In this document: positions 18,176-25,307 of the stretch, in pieces
How the letters are laid out: each line of letters begins with the position of its first letter
Position numbering within the stretch: the first letter of the stretch is position 1
NCBI RefSeq assembly: GCF_008000995.1
Contig: NZ_CP042828.1
Location: forward strand, 1,178,001-1,242,000
DNA from: Ruania zhangjianzhongii
GTDB taxonomy: Bacteria > Actinomycetota > Actinomycetes > Actinomycetales > Beutenbergiaceae
DNA length: 64,000 bases
Direction of reading: 5' to 3'
Made by a program: the position numbers and the translations under genes
The notes under the pieces: generated by a model
Told to the model about the DNA's origin: nothing
The model's database searches: none
Seen by the model: only the letters and a program-made list of their open reading frames with translations

Positions 18176-19393
18176 GTGGCCAAGAGCGTCTCCGCGCACC
18201 TGAAGGCTGTCCTCGAGCTGCTTGGCCCGTTGCCGCCGCTGGACGTGATGCTCACCGATGCCTCCGGGTGCATCCTCGCCGAGGACGTCTCGGCCGGTGG
18301 CGACCTCCCGCCGACGGACCTGGCGGCCTATGACGGCTACGCCGTGCGCTCCCGGGACGTCGACGGCGCCTCCGCGAGCAGCCCGGTCACGGTGCGCGTG
18401 CTGGGCGACCTGCTCGCCGGCGCCACCCACACCGAACGCCTGGTCGCGCACAGCGGAGTCCGGGTGGCCTCCGGCGCCCATCTGCCCGCCGAGGCCGACG
18501 CGGTGGTCCCGATCACCGGCACCGATGAGGGTGCGGCCTCGGTGACCGTCTACGCGGACGCACCGGCCGGCGCCGGGATCCGCCGCACCGGGGAGGACCT
18601 GCGCTCCGGTGAGCTTGCCCTGGCGTCCGGCCGCCGGGTGGGGGACCGGCAGATCGCCTTGCTCGGTGCCCTGGGCCGGGCCCGGGTGGCCGTGCATCCG
18701 CGCCCTCGGGTGGTGGTGCTGCCGGTCGGGGACGAGCTGCGTTCGCCCGGGCTGCCGAGTGGCTCCGGTGGGGTCTATGACGCGAACGGGCATGCCCTCG
18801 CCACCGGGGTGCAGGACGTCGGTGGCCGCCCGTTCCGCGCCGCACCGGTGGGCGATGACCACGGCGTGCTGCGCGAGACCCTCGAGGACCAGCTGGTGCG
18901 GGCGGACCTGATCCTGACCACCGGCGGACTCAGCGACGGCGCCCACGACACCGTCAAAGAGGTGCTCGCCCTGCTCGGTGAGGTGCGGTTCGACAACGTC
19001 GCCATCCATCCCGGCCGCCAGTTCGGGATCGGCACGATCGGTGAGGGCACCCCGATCGTCTGCCTCCCGGGGGATCCGGCGACGGCGCAGATCGCCTTCG
19101 AGGTTTTCGTCCGTCCCGCTCTGCTCGCCATGGCCGGGCACAGTGAGCTGTACCGGCCCACCGTGACTGCCGCGGTGGCGAGGGGCTGGACCTCGGCCGA
19201 CGAACGCCGTCAGTTCGTCCCGGTGACTTTGACCGGCAGCCCCGACGCCGGGTACCGGGCCAGCCCGCTGGGACCACCGGAGCGACCGTCTCTGAATGCG
19301 ATGTCGCGAGCGAACGCGCTCGCCGTGGTGCCGGAGAACATCACCGAGGTGGCTGCCGGGGACACCTTCGCCTGCCTGGTGCTCGAGAGCTGA
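18176..19393 (+). CDS. moeA: MoeA-family molybdopterin molybdotransferase / gephyrin-like protein (Glp)
   Basis: MoeA proteins insert molybdate into adenylylated molybdopterin. The 405 residues include the N-terminal domain with AYDGYAVRS, the MPT-binding core (TTGGLSDGAHDTVKEVL; MoeA usually has SGG-S-G-D), LPGDPATAQIAFEVF, and a C-terminal beta domain. In Corynebacterium a MoeA paralogue at this locus (Glp) binds FtsZ and a membrane receptor, GlpR, encoded nearby. The neighbours here (galU before, rimJ and a membrane protein after) match that locus, so a division role is plausible alongside or instead of cofactor synthesis. The GTG start at 18176 is 4 bp after the galU stop. No second moeA is in the window. 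Confidence 0.9.
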   Translation: MAKSVSAHLKAVLELLGPLPPLDVMLTDASGCILAEDVSAGGDLPPTDLAAYDGYAVRSRDVDGASASSPVTVRVLGDLLAGATHTERLVAHSGVRVASGAHLPAEADAVVPITGTDEGAASVTVYADAPAGAGIRRTGEDLRSGELALASGRRVGDRQIALLGALGRARVAVHPRPRVVVLPVGDELRSPGLPSGSGGVYDANGHALATGVQDVGGRPFRAAPVGDDHGVLRETLEDQLVRADLILTTGGLSDGAHDTVKEVLALLGEVRFDNVAIHPGRQFGIGTIGEGTPIVCLPGDPATAQIAFEVFVRPALLAMAGHSELYRPTVTAAVARGWTSADERRQFVPVTLTGSPDAGYRASPLGPPERPSLNAMSRANALAVVPENITEVAAGDTFACLVLES

Positions 19394-19965
19394 TGGACCT
19401 GCGCAGCGGGGCGATCCGGCTGCGGCCCCTGCAGCGCCGGGACCGGGACGCCTGGCAGCGGCTGCGCCGCCGCAATGTGGCCTGGCTGCTGCCCTGGGAG
19501 GCTACCGCACCGGACGGCAACCCGCAGCGGGCCACGTTCAGCGGGTACGTCCGCCAGCTGAATCGGGCCGCCCGCCAGGACACCGGCTACGCGTTCGCCG
19601 TGGAGTACCGCGGGGAGCTGGTGGGCCAGGTGACGATCGCGTCGGTGACCCGCGGCTCGCTGCAGTCCGCCTCGGTCGGGTACTGGATCTCCGAGCACGT
19701 GGCCGGGCTGGGCATCATCCCGACGGCGGTGGCGATGCTCACCGACTACTGCTTCTCCGAGCTCGGTCTGCACCGGGTGGAGATCAACATCCGGCCGGAG
19801 AACTCGGCGAGCCTGCGGGTGGTGACCAAGCTCGGCTTCCGTGACGAGGGCGTGCGCCAGGCGTTCCTGCACATCCAGGGCCGGTGGACCGATCACCGCA
19901 GCTTCGCCCTCACCGCCGAGGAGCTCGACGGGAGCATGCTCGAGCGCTGGCTCGCCGCCCACTGA
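19393..19965 (+). CDS. rimJ: GNAT acetyltransferase, RimJ-type
   Basis: N-acetyltransferase of the RimJ/RimL branch; the family acetylates N-termini of ribosomal proteins, though this one's target is unproven. The 190-residue GNAT fold shows the N-terminal IRLRPLQRRDRDAW, a central YWISEHVAGLGI (motif A region with the acetyl-CoA loop), LHRVEINIRPENSASLRV and KLGFRDEGV. Its ATG overlaps the moeA/glp stop codon by one base, indicating translational coupling. The galU-moeA-rimJ order is conserved in mycobacteria (Rv0993-Rv0995). Confidence 0.9.
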   Translation: MDLRSGAIRLRPLQRRDRDAWQRLRRRNVAWLLPWEATAPDGNPQRATFSGYVRQLNRAARQDTGYAFAVEYRGELVGQVTIASVTRGSLQSASVGYWISEHVAGLGIIPTAVAMLTDYCFSELGLHRVEINIRPENSASLRVVTKLGFRDEGVRQAFLHIQGRWTDHRSFALTAEELDGSMLERWLAAH

Positions 19966-19984
19966 CGCCCGCCCGCAAGCCCGC

Positions 19985-20045
19985 GTGAATCCATTCACTC
20001 GTTACTTCCCGTGCCTGGTCGTGCTCCCGGGTATCGCCTGAGCGG
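19985..20045 (+). repeat. Dispersed palindrome-bearing repeat
   Basis: GTGAATCCATTCAC (19985-19998, near-palindrome) is followed by CTCGTTAC and GTCGTGCTCCCGGGTATCG. It lies between rimJ and the GlpR-like gene, and relatives are at 16400-16470 and 4311-4387. Confidence 0.6.
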
Positions 20046-20134
20046 GCGCACTGCCGAACCGGTGTAGCGTCCCAGCCCCGACACGCCGCAGGGGATCAGC
20101 GATTCCACCCCCGTTCGGCTCTACGGTCAGGACT

Positions 20135-21103
20135 GTGGAGTTCGCCGGATGGGTCGCGCTGGCGATCGGGGTGCTCACCCTCGGTTACCTGCTACCGGCC
20201 GCAATCCGGTCGCGTCAGGTGGTCGTCGATTCTCGGGTAGCTGACAGGTTCTCCGAGGACCTACGAGTACTGGCGACGGCTGGGACGAGCACCACGCCAC
20301 AACCGGAGACCAGTCGCGGATATCTCCACCGGCCGCGGACCGAAACCACGGAGGACACCATGCACTCGCCCGCCACCCAGCGGCTCGCAGCCGCCGATGC
20401 GCGCCGCGCCGCTGCGGCACGCGCCACGCGGGCAGCAGCAGCCAGCCGGCGGGCAGCCGCCGCGGCTCGGCGGCTCGTGCTCACCCTCCTGCTCCTCGCC
20501 GCCACTGCCGCGGCCTGGGTGCTGTTCGCTATCGCCTCCGCGCCGATTGCCCTGGCGATCGTGCCCAGTGTGCTGTTTCTGACCGTGCTGGTGCTCGGCC
20601 GCCGCGCCGCCGCCCAGGCGAAGATCGCCGACGCCAGGCTGGCCGAGGAGATCGAGCGGGCCCGCAGCGCCGACCACGCTCGCGCCACTCGGGTGGCTGC
20701 CACGAAGGCCGCCCGTGAGGTGGAGGTGCCGCAGTCGAAGTCCAGCCTGCGTATCGACGTCGACCCCACCAAGCTGCTGGAGGAGGACGCCGAGACCACA
20801 GCGGTGCTCGATCTGCCCGAGGGTGAGGGCTGGACCCCGGTGCCGGTGCCCGCCCCCGTGTACACGATGAAGGCGGCCGCTCCGCGGCGTGAGGTGGAGC
20901 CGTTGGCCCCGGAGGCCATCGCAGCTCAGTCCGTCGCTTCGGCGGAGGACGACGGCGCAGCTCAGGTTTCCGCCGACGCCTCGCCTTCTGTCAGTGTCGA
21001 GGCGGCACCGAACGCTTCCGCGGAAGCGCCCGCAGGCCCGACGGTTGCGCCGTCCGTGAACCTGCAGGCAGTGCTCGAGCGCCGCCGCGCAGTGGGGGAG
21101 TAG
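20135..21103 (+). CDS. GlpR-like membrane protein (candidate receptor of the gephyrin-like Glp)
   Basis: A 322-residue membrane protein of low complexity. Helix one is at the very N-terminus (WVALAIGVLTLGYLLPAAI). A 90-residue cytoplasmic loop with an Ala/Arg-rich coiled segment (about 80-112) precedes a helical hairpin (about 113-150: LVLTLLLLAATAAAWVLFAI and ALAIVPSVLFLTVLVLG). A long charged then Ala/Glu-rich tail follows. Topology and position after galU-moeA-rimJ match Rv0996 of M. tuberculosis and GlpR of Corynebacterium, the membrane partner of Glp at the septum. Sequence alone gives only weak family support; the assignment rests mostly on gene order. The start is GTG. Confidence 0.65.
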   Translation: MEFAGWVALAIGVLTLGYLLPAAIRSRQVVVDSRVADRFSEDLRVLATAGTSTTPQPETSRGYLHRPRTETTEDTMHSPATQRLAAADARRAAAARATRAAAASRRAAAAARRLVLTLLLLAATAAAWVLFAIASAPIALAIVPSVLFLTVLVLGRRAAAQAKIADARLAEEIERARSADHARATRVAATKAAREVEVPQSKSSLRIDVDPTKLLEEDAETTAVLDLPEGEGWTPVPVPAPVYTMKAAAPRREVEPLAPEAIAAQSVASAEDDGAAQVSADASPSVSVEAAPNASAEAPAGPTVAPSVNLQAVLERRRAVGE

Positions 21104-21206
21104 GGGACTTTCTCAGACCGGTGACGGCGGGTGGTTCCGGTGATCAGGACCACCCCGTGCGGTGCCGGTGGCAGGGTGGCGAGGTGTTATCCTGATGCAC
21201 GGTTCT

Positions 21207-21282
21207 GGGGCTATGGCGCAGTTGGTAGCGCGTCTCGTTCGCAACGAGAAGGTCGGGGGTTCGAATCCCCCTAGCTCCACCA
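21207..21282 (+). tRNA. tRNA-Ala (anticodon CGC)
   Basis: A complete cloverleaf of 76 nt with encoded CCA. The acceptor GGGGCTA pairs with TAGCTCC, the anticodon stem TCTCG/CGAGA encloses TTCGCAA (anticodon CGC), and the T-arm is GGGGG-TTCGAAT-CCCCC. A TATCCT hexamer 13 bp upstream is a candidate -10. Its 3' end is duplicated 100 bp downstream. Confidence 0.95.
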
Positions 21283-21327
21283 GATGCGTCAGGCCCGACC
21301 ACGTTTTTCGGTCGGGCCTGAGGCATC
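21283..21327 (+). terminator. Terminator of tRNA-Ala
   Basis: An 18-bp stem with one mismatch (21283-21300 with 21310-21327) and a T-rich nine-base loop starts directly after the CCA end. Confidence 0.85.
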
Positions 21328-21380
21328 TCTCTCGGGAACTGTGGATTCGGGAGGAGGAGCGAGGGACGAGCGACGACGGC

Positions 21381-21395
21381 TCCCCCTAGCTCCAC
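21381..21395 (+). repeat. Direct repeat of the tRNA-Ala 3' end (att-like scar)
   Basis: TCCCCCTAGCTCCAC is identical to 21266-21280 inside the tRNA. Such duplications are left by site-specific integration at tRNA genes; the 100 bp between the copies hold no integrase. Confidence 0.6.
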
Positions 21396-21420
21396 TCATG
21401 TGATGTGTCGCGACCTCGTG

Positions 21421-21456
21421 AACGGCTGAACCCCCGGTTGTGGGGGCTCAGCCGTT
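21421..21456 (+). terminator. Hairpin with T tract at the end of the transposase remnant
   Basis: A 15-bp stem with one mismatch (21421-21435 with 21442-21456) runs into TTTT. It overlaps the stop codon of the minus-strand transposase fragment. Confidence 0.7.
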
Positions 21457-21561
21457 TTTCACTTGGTAGGTGCGGGCGGGGTCGAGGGTGTGTTCGGTGA
21501 GGATCTCGCCGGTGGTGGCGTCGATGACCGTGGCGTGGTCGCGGTGGCCACAAGGTGAGCG
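21448..21561 (-). pseudogene. C-terminal remnant of an IS481/IS3-type transposase
   Basis: The minus strand reads GHRDHATVIDATTGEILTEH, then TLDPARTYQ and a stop at 21448-21450. This DTTTGEIL-DPxRxYQ ending is characteristic of IS481-type integrase-core transposases. Only about 38 residues remain of the roughly 300-400 expected; upstream codons to about 21600 stay open but are not recognisable. With the tRNA 3'-end duplication it marks an old insertion point. Confidence 0.6.
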
Positions 21562-21614
21562 CTGGAGCGAGGCCACGGTCATCATTCGGGTGATGACCGT
21601 TGGGAGGGCGACCG

Positions 21615-21815
21615 CTACCTGCTCAACTCGCTTCTCTTGGAATCACTCTCTGGGTGAGGGCTGGTGCGGTGATCCTTTGATGTGACGGTCGGGCCACCAC
21701 CACTAGGAGGGATCGAGGGAAGTTCGCAGGTGCCGCCGGCGCAGGCGGGCTCGGGGGTATCTACGTCGGGGCTCACCGGCTCGGAGATGAGGAAAACGAG
21801 CTCGCCGTTGCTCAC
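21615..21815 (-). CDS. Small protein with CxGGxC motif, translationally coupled to DsbA-like gene
   Basis: A 66-residue frame whose GTG start overlaps the DsbA-family stop codon as GTGA, the pattern of translational coupling. It begins MSNGELVFLISEPVSPDVD and then has CAGGTCELP (two Cys four residues apart); the second half is Ser/Pro-rich and disordered. I recognise no family. Overlap with a thiol oxidoreductase gene and the paired cysteines suggest a redox or metal partner, but this is inference. No signal peptide or membrane helix is evident. Confidence 0.45.
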   Translation of the reverse strand: MSNGELVFLISEPVSPDVDTPEPACAGGTCELPSIPPSGGGPTVTSKDHRTSPHPESDSKRSELSR

Positions 21816-22456
21816 GCATCCACCGCTTTCTTCAGAGCGTTGAGGTAGGTCTGGACTGATTGCGCTCCTGAGATTCCCCATTGACCATCGATGACGTAGA
21901 GCGGTACGCCGCGCGCCCCGAGTGCGCGGAGTCGGTCGCTGTCCTGGTCTACCGCGTCCCGGTAGCGGCGGTCTGTGAGCGCCTCCCGTGCCTTCTCGCG
22001 GTTGAGGCCGACTTCGTGGGCAAGGTCGGGGAGTTCGTCGATATCTCCGATGTGGCGACCTTCGGTGAAGTACGCGGTGGAGAGCCTGTGGGTCAGCGCA
22101 GCCCGGTACCCGGTCTCGTTTGCATGGTGGAGGAGTTCGAGGGCGAGGCGCGAGTTCGTCGGTCGGGTCAGGTCAGGACGGTAGCTGATTCCTTCAGCAC
22201 GGGCGAGTTCGGTGAGCTGCGCGTTGACCGCCGTGACGCGATCAAGGTTCGCTCCGGCGTGCTGCGCGATCTGCTGTTCTTTGTCGATCTCGACCTGCGC
22301 ATCGGGGCGAAGCTCGAAGGAGCGGTAGGTGACCTCGACCATGCCTTCGAACGCGGCGACGGCTTTCTCGAATCTCGGGTGGGCGATAAAGCACCACACG
22401 CACTGGGGGTCGGACCGGATCTCGACCTGCACAGGAGCCGAAGCTGCGATTGTCAT
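21812..22456 (-). CDS. DsbA family (FrnE-like) thiol oxidoreductase
   Basis: A cytoplasmic 214-residue DsbA-fold protein of the FrnE branch. The redox motif is Cys19-Val-Trp-Cys22 (SDPQCVWCF) near the N-terminus. A helical insertion (about 65-165) follows, and the fold closes with GVPLYVIDGQWGISGAQ, containing the cis-Pro loop. No signal peptide. FrnE relatives act as protein disulphide oxidoreductases in oxidative stress, or as polyketide-associated isomerases. The gene follows the MFS exporter by 41 bp on the same strand and has AAAGGAA before its ATG. Base composition is less GC-rich than the core block, in keeping with acquisition. Confidence 0.85.
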   Translation of the reverse strand: MTIAASAPVQVEIRSDPQCVWCFIAHPRFEKAVAAFEGMVEVTYRSFELRPDAQVEIDKEQQIAQHAGANLDRVTAVNAQLTELARAEGISYRPDLTRPTNSRLALELLHHANETGYRAALTHRLSTAYFTEGRHIGDIDELPDLAHEVGLNREKAREALTDRRYRDAVDQDSDRLRALGARGVPLYVIDGQWGISGAQSVQTYLNALKKAVDA

Positions 22457-22497
22457 GAGAAGAATTCCTTTCGTTCGTAGCGAGGTCAGCTATCGCG

Positions 22498-24192
22498 CTA
22501 GACGGTGAGAGCACCGGACGGATCGTGAACTGCGTCCTCGGGGTCGTCGACGGGCTCGGTAGTCGTGGTGGTGTTCTTCGGTCCGCGGAAGAGGACGAAG
22601 AATACGAGGGCAGTCATGACGGCGACGCCAACCCACATGGCCTGCTGCCAGCCGGCGATGAATGCCTCGTTCGCGGCAGTGAGTATCTGTTCGGCGTGGA
22701 CTCCGGCGTTCTGACTGACGGCGGCGGCGTTGGCGATGCCTTCACTGGCAGCGGATGCGAGGTCCGCGGGCACGCCAGTTAGGCGACCGGCGATCGCGCT
22801 CTGGTATTCCGCTACGAGCAGCCCGCCCAGAAGTGCGATTCCCAGGGCGGCTCCGAGCTCTCGGGTGAGGTCGTTCAGCGCGGAGGCGATGCCCTGCTGT
22901 TCGCGCGGAAGCGAGGAAGTGATGGCCTCGGTCGAGGGTGTCATCGCCAAGCCGGCGCCGAGACCCATGGCCGTGAGACCCGGAAGGACGCTGAGGTATC
23001 CGCCATCGGCCGAGACGAGACCGGCCATGAGCGCGAGCCCTGCGGCGGCGATGGTGAGCCCGGTGACCATGCCGGCGCGTGCGCCGATGCGTGCGGCGAG
23101 GCGGGGTGCGAGTCCGGAGGCGAGCATCATCAGCAGCGCCATCGGCATCATTCCAACGGTGGCGAGCAGTCCGCTCCAGCCGAGAAGCACTTGGAAGAAC
23201 GGGTAGAGCACCAGGGACACGCCACCTTGCACACCGAACAAGACCAGCAGCAGTGTGGTGCCGGAGGACAGGCCGCGGGTGCGGAAGTGTCGGATGTCCA
23301 GCAGTGGGAACGGGGTGCGCAGCTCCCACAGGATGAACACGACGGTGGCGAGCACGGCAACGGTGAGCGTGATGAACACGCGAGGGTCGGCCCAACCGAG
23401 GGATGGTGCTTCGTGGAGGGCGAAGGTGAATCCGACAGTGGCGCTGATCGAGGTAAGCGCTCCGAGCCTGTCGAACCGGCCTGGCGTTTTCTCGCGGGAG
23501 TTCGGGACTGCGCGGGCACCGATCAGCAGTGCTGCGACGGTGAGCACGATGGGCAGGGCGAACAGCCACCGCCACGACGCGATATCGACCAGTAGTGCGG
23601 AAAGGTACATGCCCAGGATTCCGCCGCCTCCCGCCACCGCGGCCCACATCCCGATCGCTCGGGAGCGCTCCTTGCCGGGGAAGGAGGACGTGATCACAGA
23701 CAGCGTGACGGGCATGATCATCGCCGCACCAATACCGCTGAGCAGGCGCGCGGCGAGCATGACTTCCATGACCGGGGCTACGGGGGCAGCGATGTTCGCG
23801 AGCCCGAACACCGCGAGCCCGGCGATCAGAACAGGCTTGCGACCCAGTCGATCGCCGATCGCTCCCATGGGCAGCAGGAGGGCCGCCAGGGTGAGGGTGT
23901 AGGTGTTGATGATCCACAGCACCTGCCCCTGGGAGGCGTCGAACGTCGTCGCAAGCTGCGGCTGGGCGACATTGAGCCCAGAGACGGAGGCGACGACGGC
24001 CATCAGAGCGATGCAAACGGCCAGGAGGATCGCACGCCTACGCCGGGGATCGTCGATGACCGGCGCCGACGTGTCCACATCGTTGGAGCCCTCGAACAAG
24101 TTCGCGACCCCCTCCAGCGTCACCGTCGCATCTTCGGGACGGCCGTGACCACCGTGATCGCCGTGTTGGTGGCCGTCGTGTGCTGTGCCCAC
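22498..24192 (-). CDS. MFS drug exporter (DHA2/EmrB-QacA, 14-TM) with His-rich N-terminus
   Basis: Proton-coupled multidrug exporter of 564 residues with about 14 membrane helices, including NVAQPQLATTF in TM1, the motif-A-like GDRLGRKPVLI after TM2 and the SGIGAAMIMP motif region. An unusual cytoplasmic N-tail (1-20) is crowded with His, Asp and Gly (HDGHQHGDHGGHG), a possible metal-binding segment. It is the first gene of a three-gene unit with the DsbA-like protein and the small CxGGxC protein, and is divergent from the XRE-cupin regulator, which likely controls it through the GGCAA/TTGCC sites in between. Confidence 0.88.
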   Translation of the reverse strand: MGTAHDGHQHGDHGGHGRPEDATVTLEGVANLFEGSNDVDTSAPVIDDPRRRRAILLAVCIALMAVVASVSGLNVAQPQLATTFDASQGQVLWIINTYTLTLAALLLPMGAIGDRLGRKPVLIAGLAVFGLANIAAPVAPVMEVMLAARLLSGIGAAMIMPVTLSVITSSFPGKERSRAIGMWAAVAGGGGILGMYLSALLVDIASWRWLFALPIVLTVAALLIGARAVPNSREKTPGRFDRLGALTSISATVGFTFALHEAPSLGWADPRVFITLTVAVLATVVFILWELRTPFPLLDIRHFRTRGLSSGTTLLLVLFGVQGGVSLVLYPFFQVLLGWSGLLATVGMMPMALLMMLASGLAPRLAARIGARAGMVTGLTIAAAGLALMAGLVSADGGYLSVLPGLTAMGLGAGLAMTPSTEAITSSLPREQQGIASALNDLTRELGAALGIALLGGLLVAEYQSAIAGRLTGVPADLASAASEGIANAAAVSQNAGVHAEQILTAANEAFIAGWQQAMWVGVAVMTALVFFVLFRGPKNTTTTTEPVDDPEDAVHDPSGALTV

Positions 24193-24252
24193 TGCGCTGT
24201 CCTCCTACGTACTCGTGATGTCTGCTTCAGAATCACTCACCGCGGCGGGCAT

Positions 24253-24278
24253 GGCAATTATCTTTGCCGAATGGCAAA
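24253..24278. promoter_or_regulatory. Candidate operator: GGCAA/TTGCC half-sites
   Basis: Three alternating half-sites, GGCAA (24253-24257), TTGCC (24264-24268) and GGCAA (24273-24277), form two overlapping inverted repeats; TTTGCC-GAAT-GGCAAA is perfect. It sits 10 bp before the XRE gene ATG and 60 bp before the divergent MFS start, a good place for autoregulation and exporter control. Confidence 0.6.
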
Positions 24279-24287
24279 CTCGTAGGT

Positions 24288-24875
24288 ATGGACGAACCCG
24301 CAGGCCAAACTCTGGACACCGTCGGCCCACGCTTGAAGCACCTACGGCTGCGCCGCGACGTCACGCTGACCACGCTCGCTGAGGAGACTGGCATCTCCGC
24401 GAGCACCCTGTCTCGTTTGGAGGCGGGGCTGCGCCGCCCGACATTAGAGCAGCTGCTGCCTCTGGCTCGCTACTACGGGGTCACCCTCGACTCCTTGGTC
24501 GATGCACCCCGCACCGCCAACCCTCGTATCGACCTGCGTCCTCTGTCGTGCACCGACGGGTCGATCATCATTCCGCTGACTCGCCGGCCCGGCGGCATCC
24601 AGGCGTACAAGTTCGTTCTCCCCACAGGCAGTGATGACACGGCCCCCGACCTGCATTCTCACGAAGGCTTCGACTGGGCCTATGTGCTGAATGGCACACT
24701 GCGGCTCGTTCTCGGCGACCAGGACGTGCTCCTGCAGGCGGGAGAGGCAGCCGAGTTCGACACACGAACGCCGCACTGGTTCGGAGCCACCAGCGCCGGG
24801 CCAGTCGAATACCTCAGCCTCGTCGGACGGCAAGGACAGCGCGCTCACGTACGCGCCTCCACCAGCGATCATTAG
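24288..24875 (+). CDS. XRE-family regulator with C-terminal cupin
   Basis: A 195-residue transcription factor. An N-terminal Cro/CI-type helix-turn-helix (about 17-70, TLAEETGISASTLSRLEAG) is joined to a small-molecule-sensing cupin (about 100-185), which has DLHSHEGFDWAYVLNGTLRLVLG and ends with FDTRTPHWFGA. HTH-cupin regulators usually repress a neighbouring transporter or enzyme gene. Here the divergent MFS-DsbA unit is the obvious target. The ATG at 24288 is preferred to a TTG eight codons upstream because the TTG lies inside the candidate operator. Confidence 0.9.
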   Translation: MDEPAGQTLDTVGPRLKHLRLRRDVTLTTLAEETGISASTLSRLEAGLRRPTLEQLLPLARYYGVTLDSLVDAPRTANPRIDLRPLSCTDGSIIIPLTRRPGGIQAYKFVLPTGSDDTAPDLHSHEGFDWAYVLNGTLRLVLGDQDVLLQAGEAAEFDTRTPHWFGATSAGPVEYLSLVGRQGQRAHVRASTSDH

Positions 24876-25066
24876 CGGCTTCGCATCCGCTCCCTTGTCT
24901 TGCGGATGCGGGGCCTGGCCCTCGAGCGTCAGCGCGACTGGGCGAGACGATCGAACGGCTCTACCCGCAGGCCGCTGTGACAGGGGCGTGAGAGCGAGCA
25001 CGGTGAGTAGCGCAGCTCCGCCTCACGGCCGCTACGCCGACCGCCATCGGGCTTGTTGACGCGGAC
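24876..25066. other. Spacer between the XRE gene and a MerR remnant
   Basis: I see no gene or clear signal here. Together with the MerR remnant and terminator that follow, it forms a 430-bp gap before the formamidase gene. Confidence 0.4.
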
Positions 25067-25210
25067 ATGATGCCGCGGATCGGTGAAGTTGCCCAATGGG
25101 CCAGGGTGAGTGTGCGCCCCCTGCGCTACGACGAGCAGCAGGGGCTGCTCCAGGCCGAGCGCAGCCCTGCCGGTCAGCGACTGTTCGAGGCGAGGGCGGT
25201 GGACCGGTGA
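25067..25210 (+). pseudogene. Truncated MerR-family HTH fragment
   Basis: A 47-codon frame reads PRIGEVAQWARVSVRPLRYD, then EQQGLLQAERSPAGQRLFEA. This is the MerR winged-helix DNA-binding pattern (IGEVA-TGVS-RALRYYEEQGLL), but it ends after the first half of that domain, whereas MerR proteins exceed 100 residues. The key Tyr-Tyr is Tyr-Asp. It is most likely decayed, though the short peptide could still be translated. Confidence 0.6.
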
Positions 25211-25254
25211 TCAGGCGGTGAGGGCAGGGGCTGAGGTCTGTCTGCAGCGCGCCG

Positions 25255-25292
25255 ACGCCGCCGGTCCGGACGATCGCTCGGACCGGCGGCGT
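25255..25292. terminator. Terminator downstream of the formamidase gene
   Basis: A perfect 14-bp inverted repeat (25255-25268 with 25279-25292), with a ten-base loop, lies 15 bp past the fmdA stop codon. Confidence 0.8.
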
Positions 25293-25307
25293 TTCTGGCG
25301 CAGCAGG

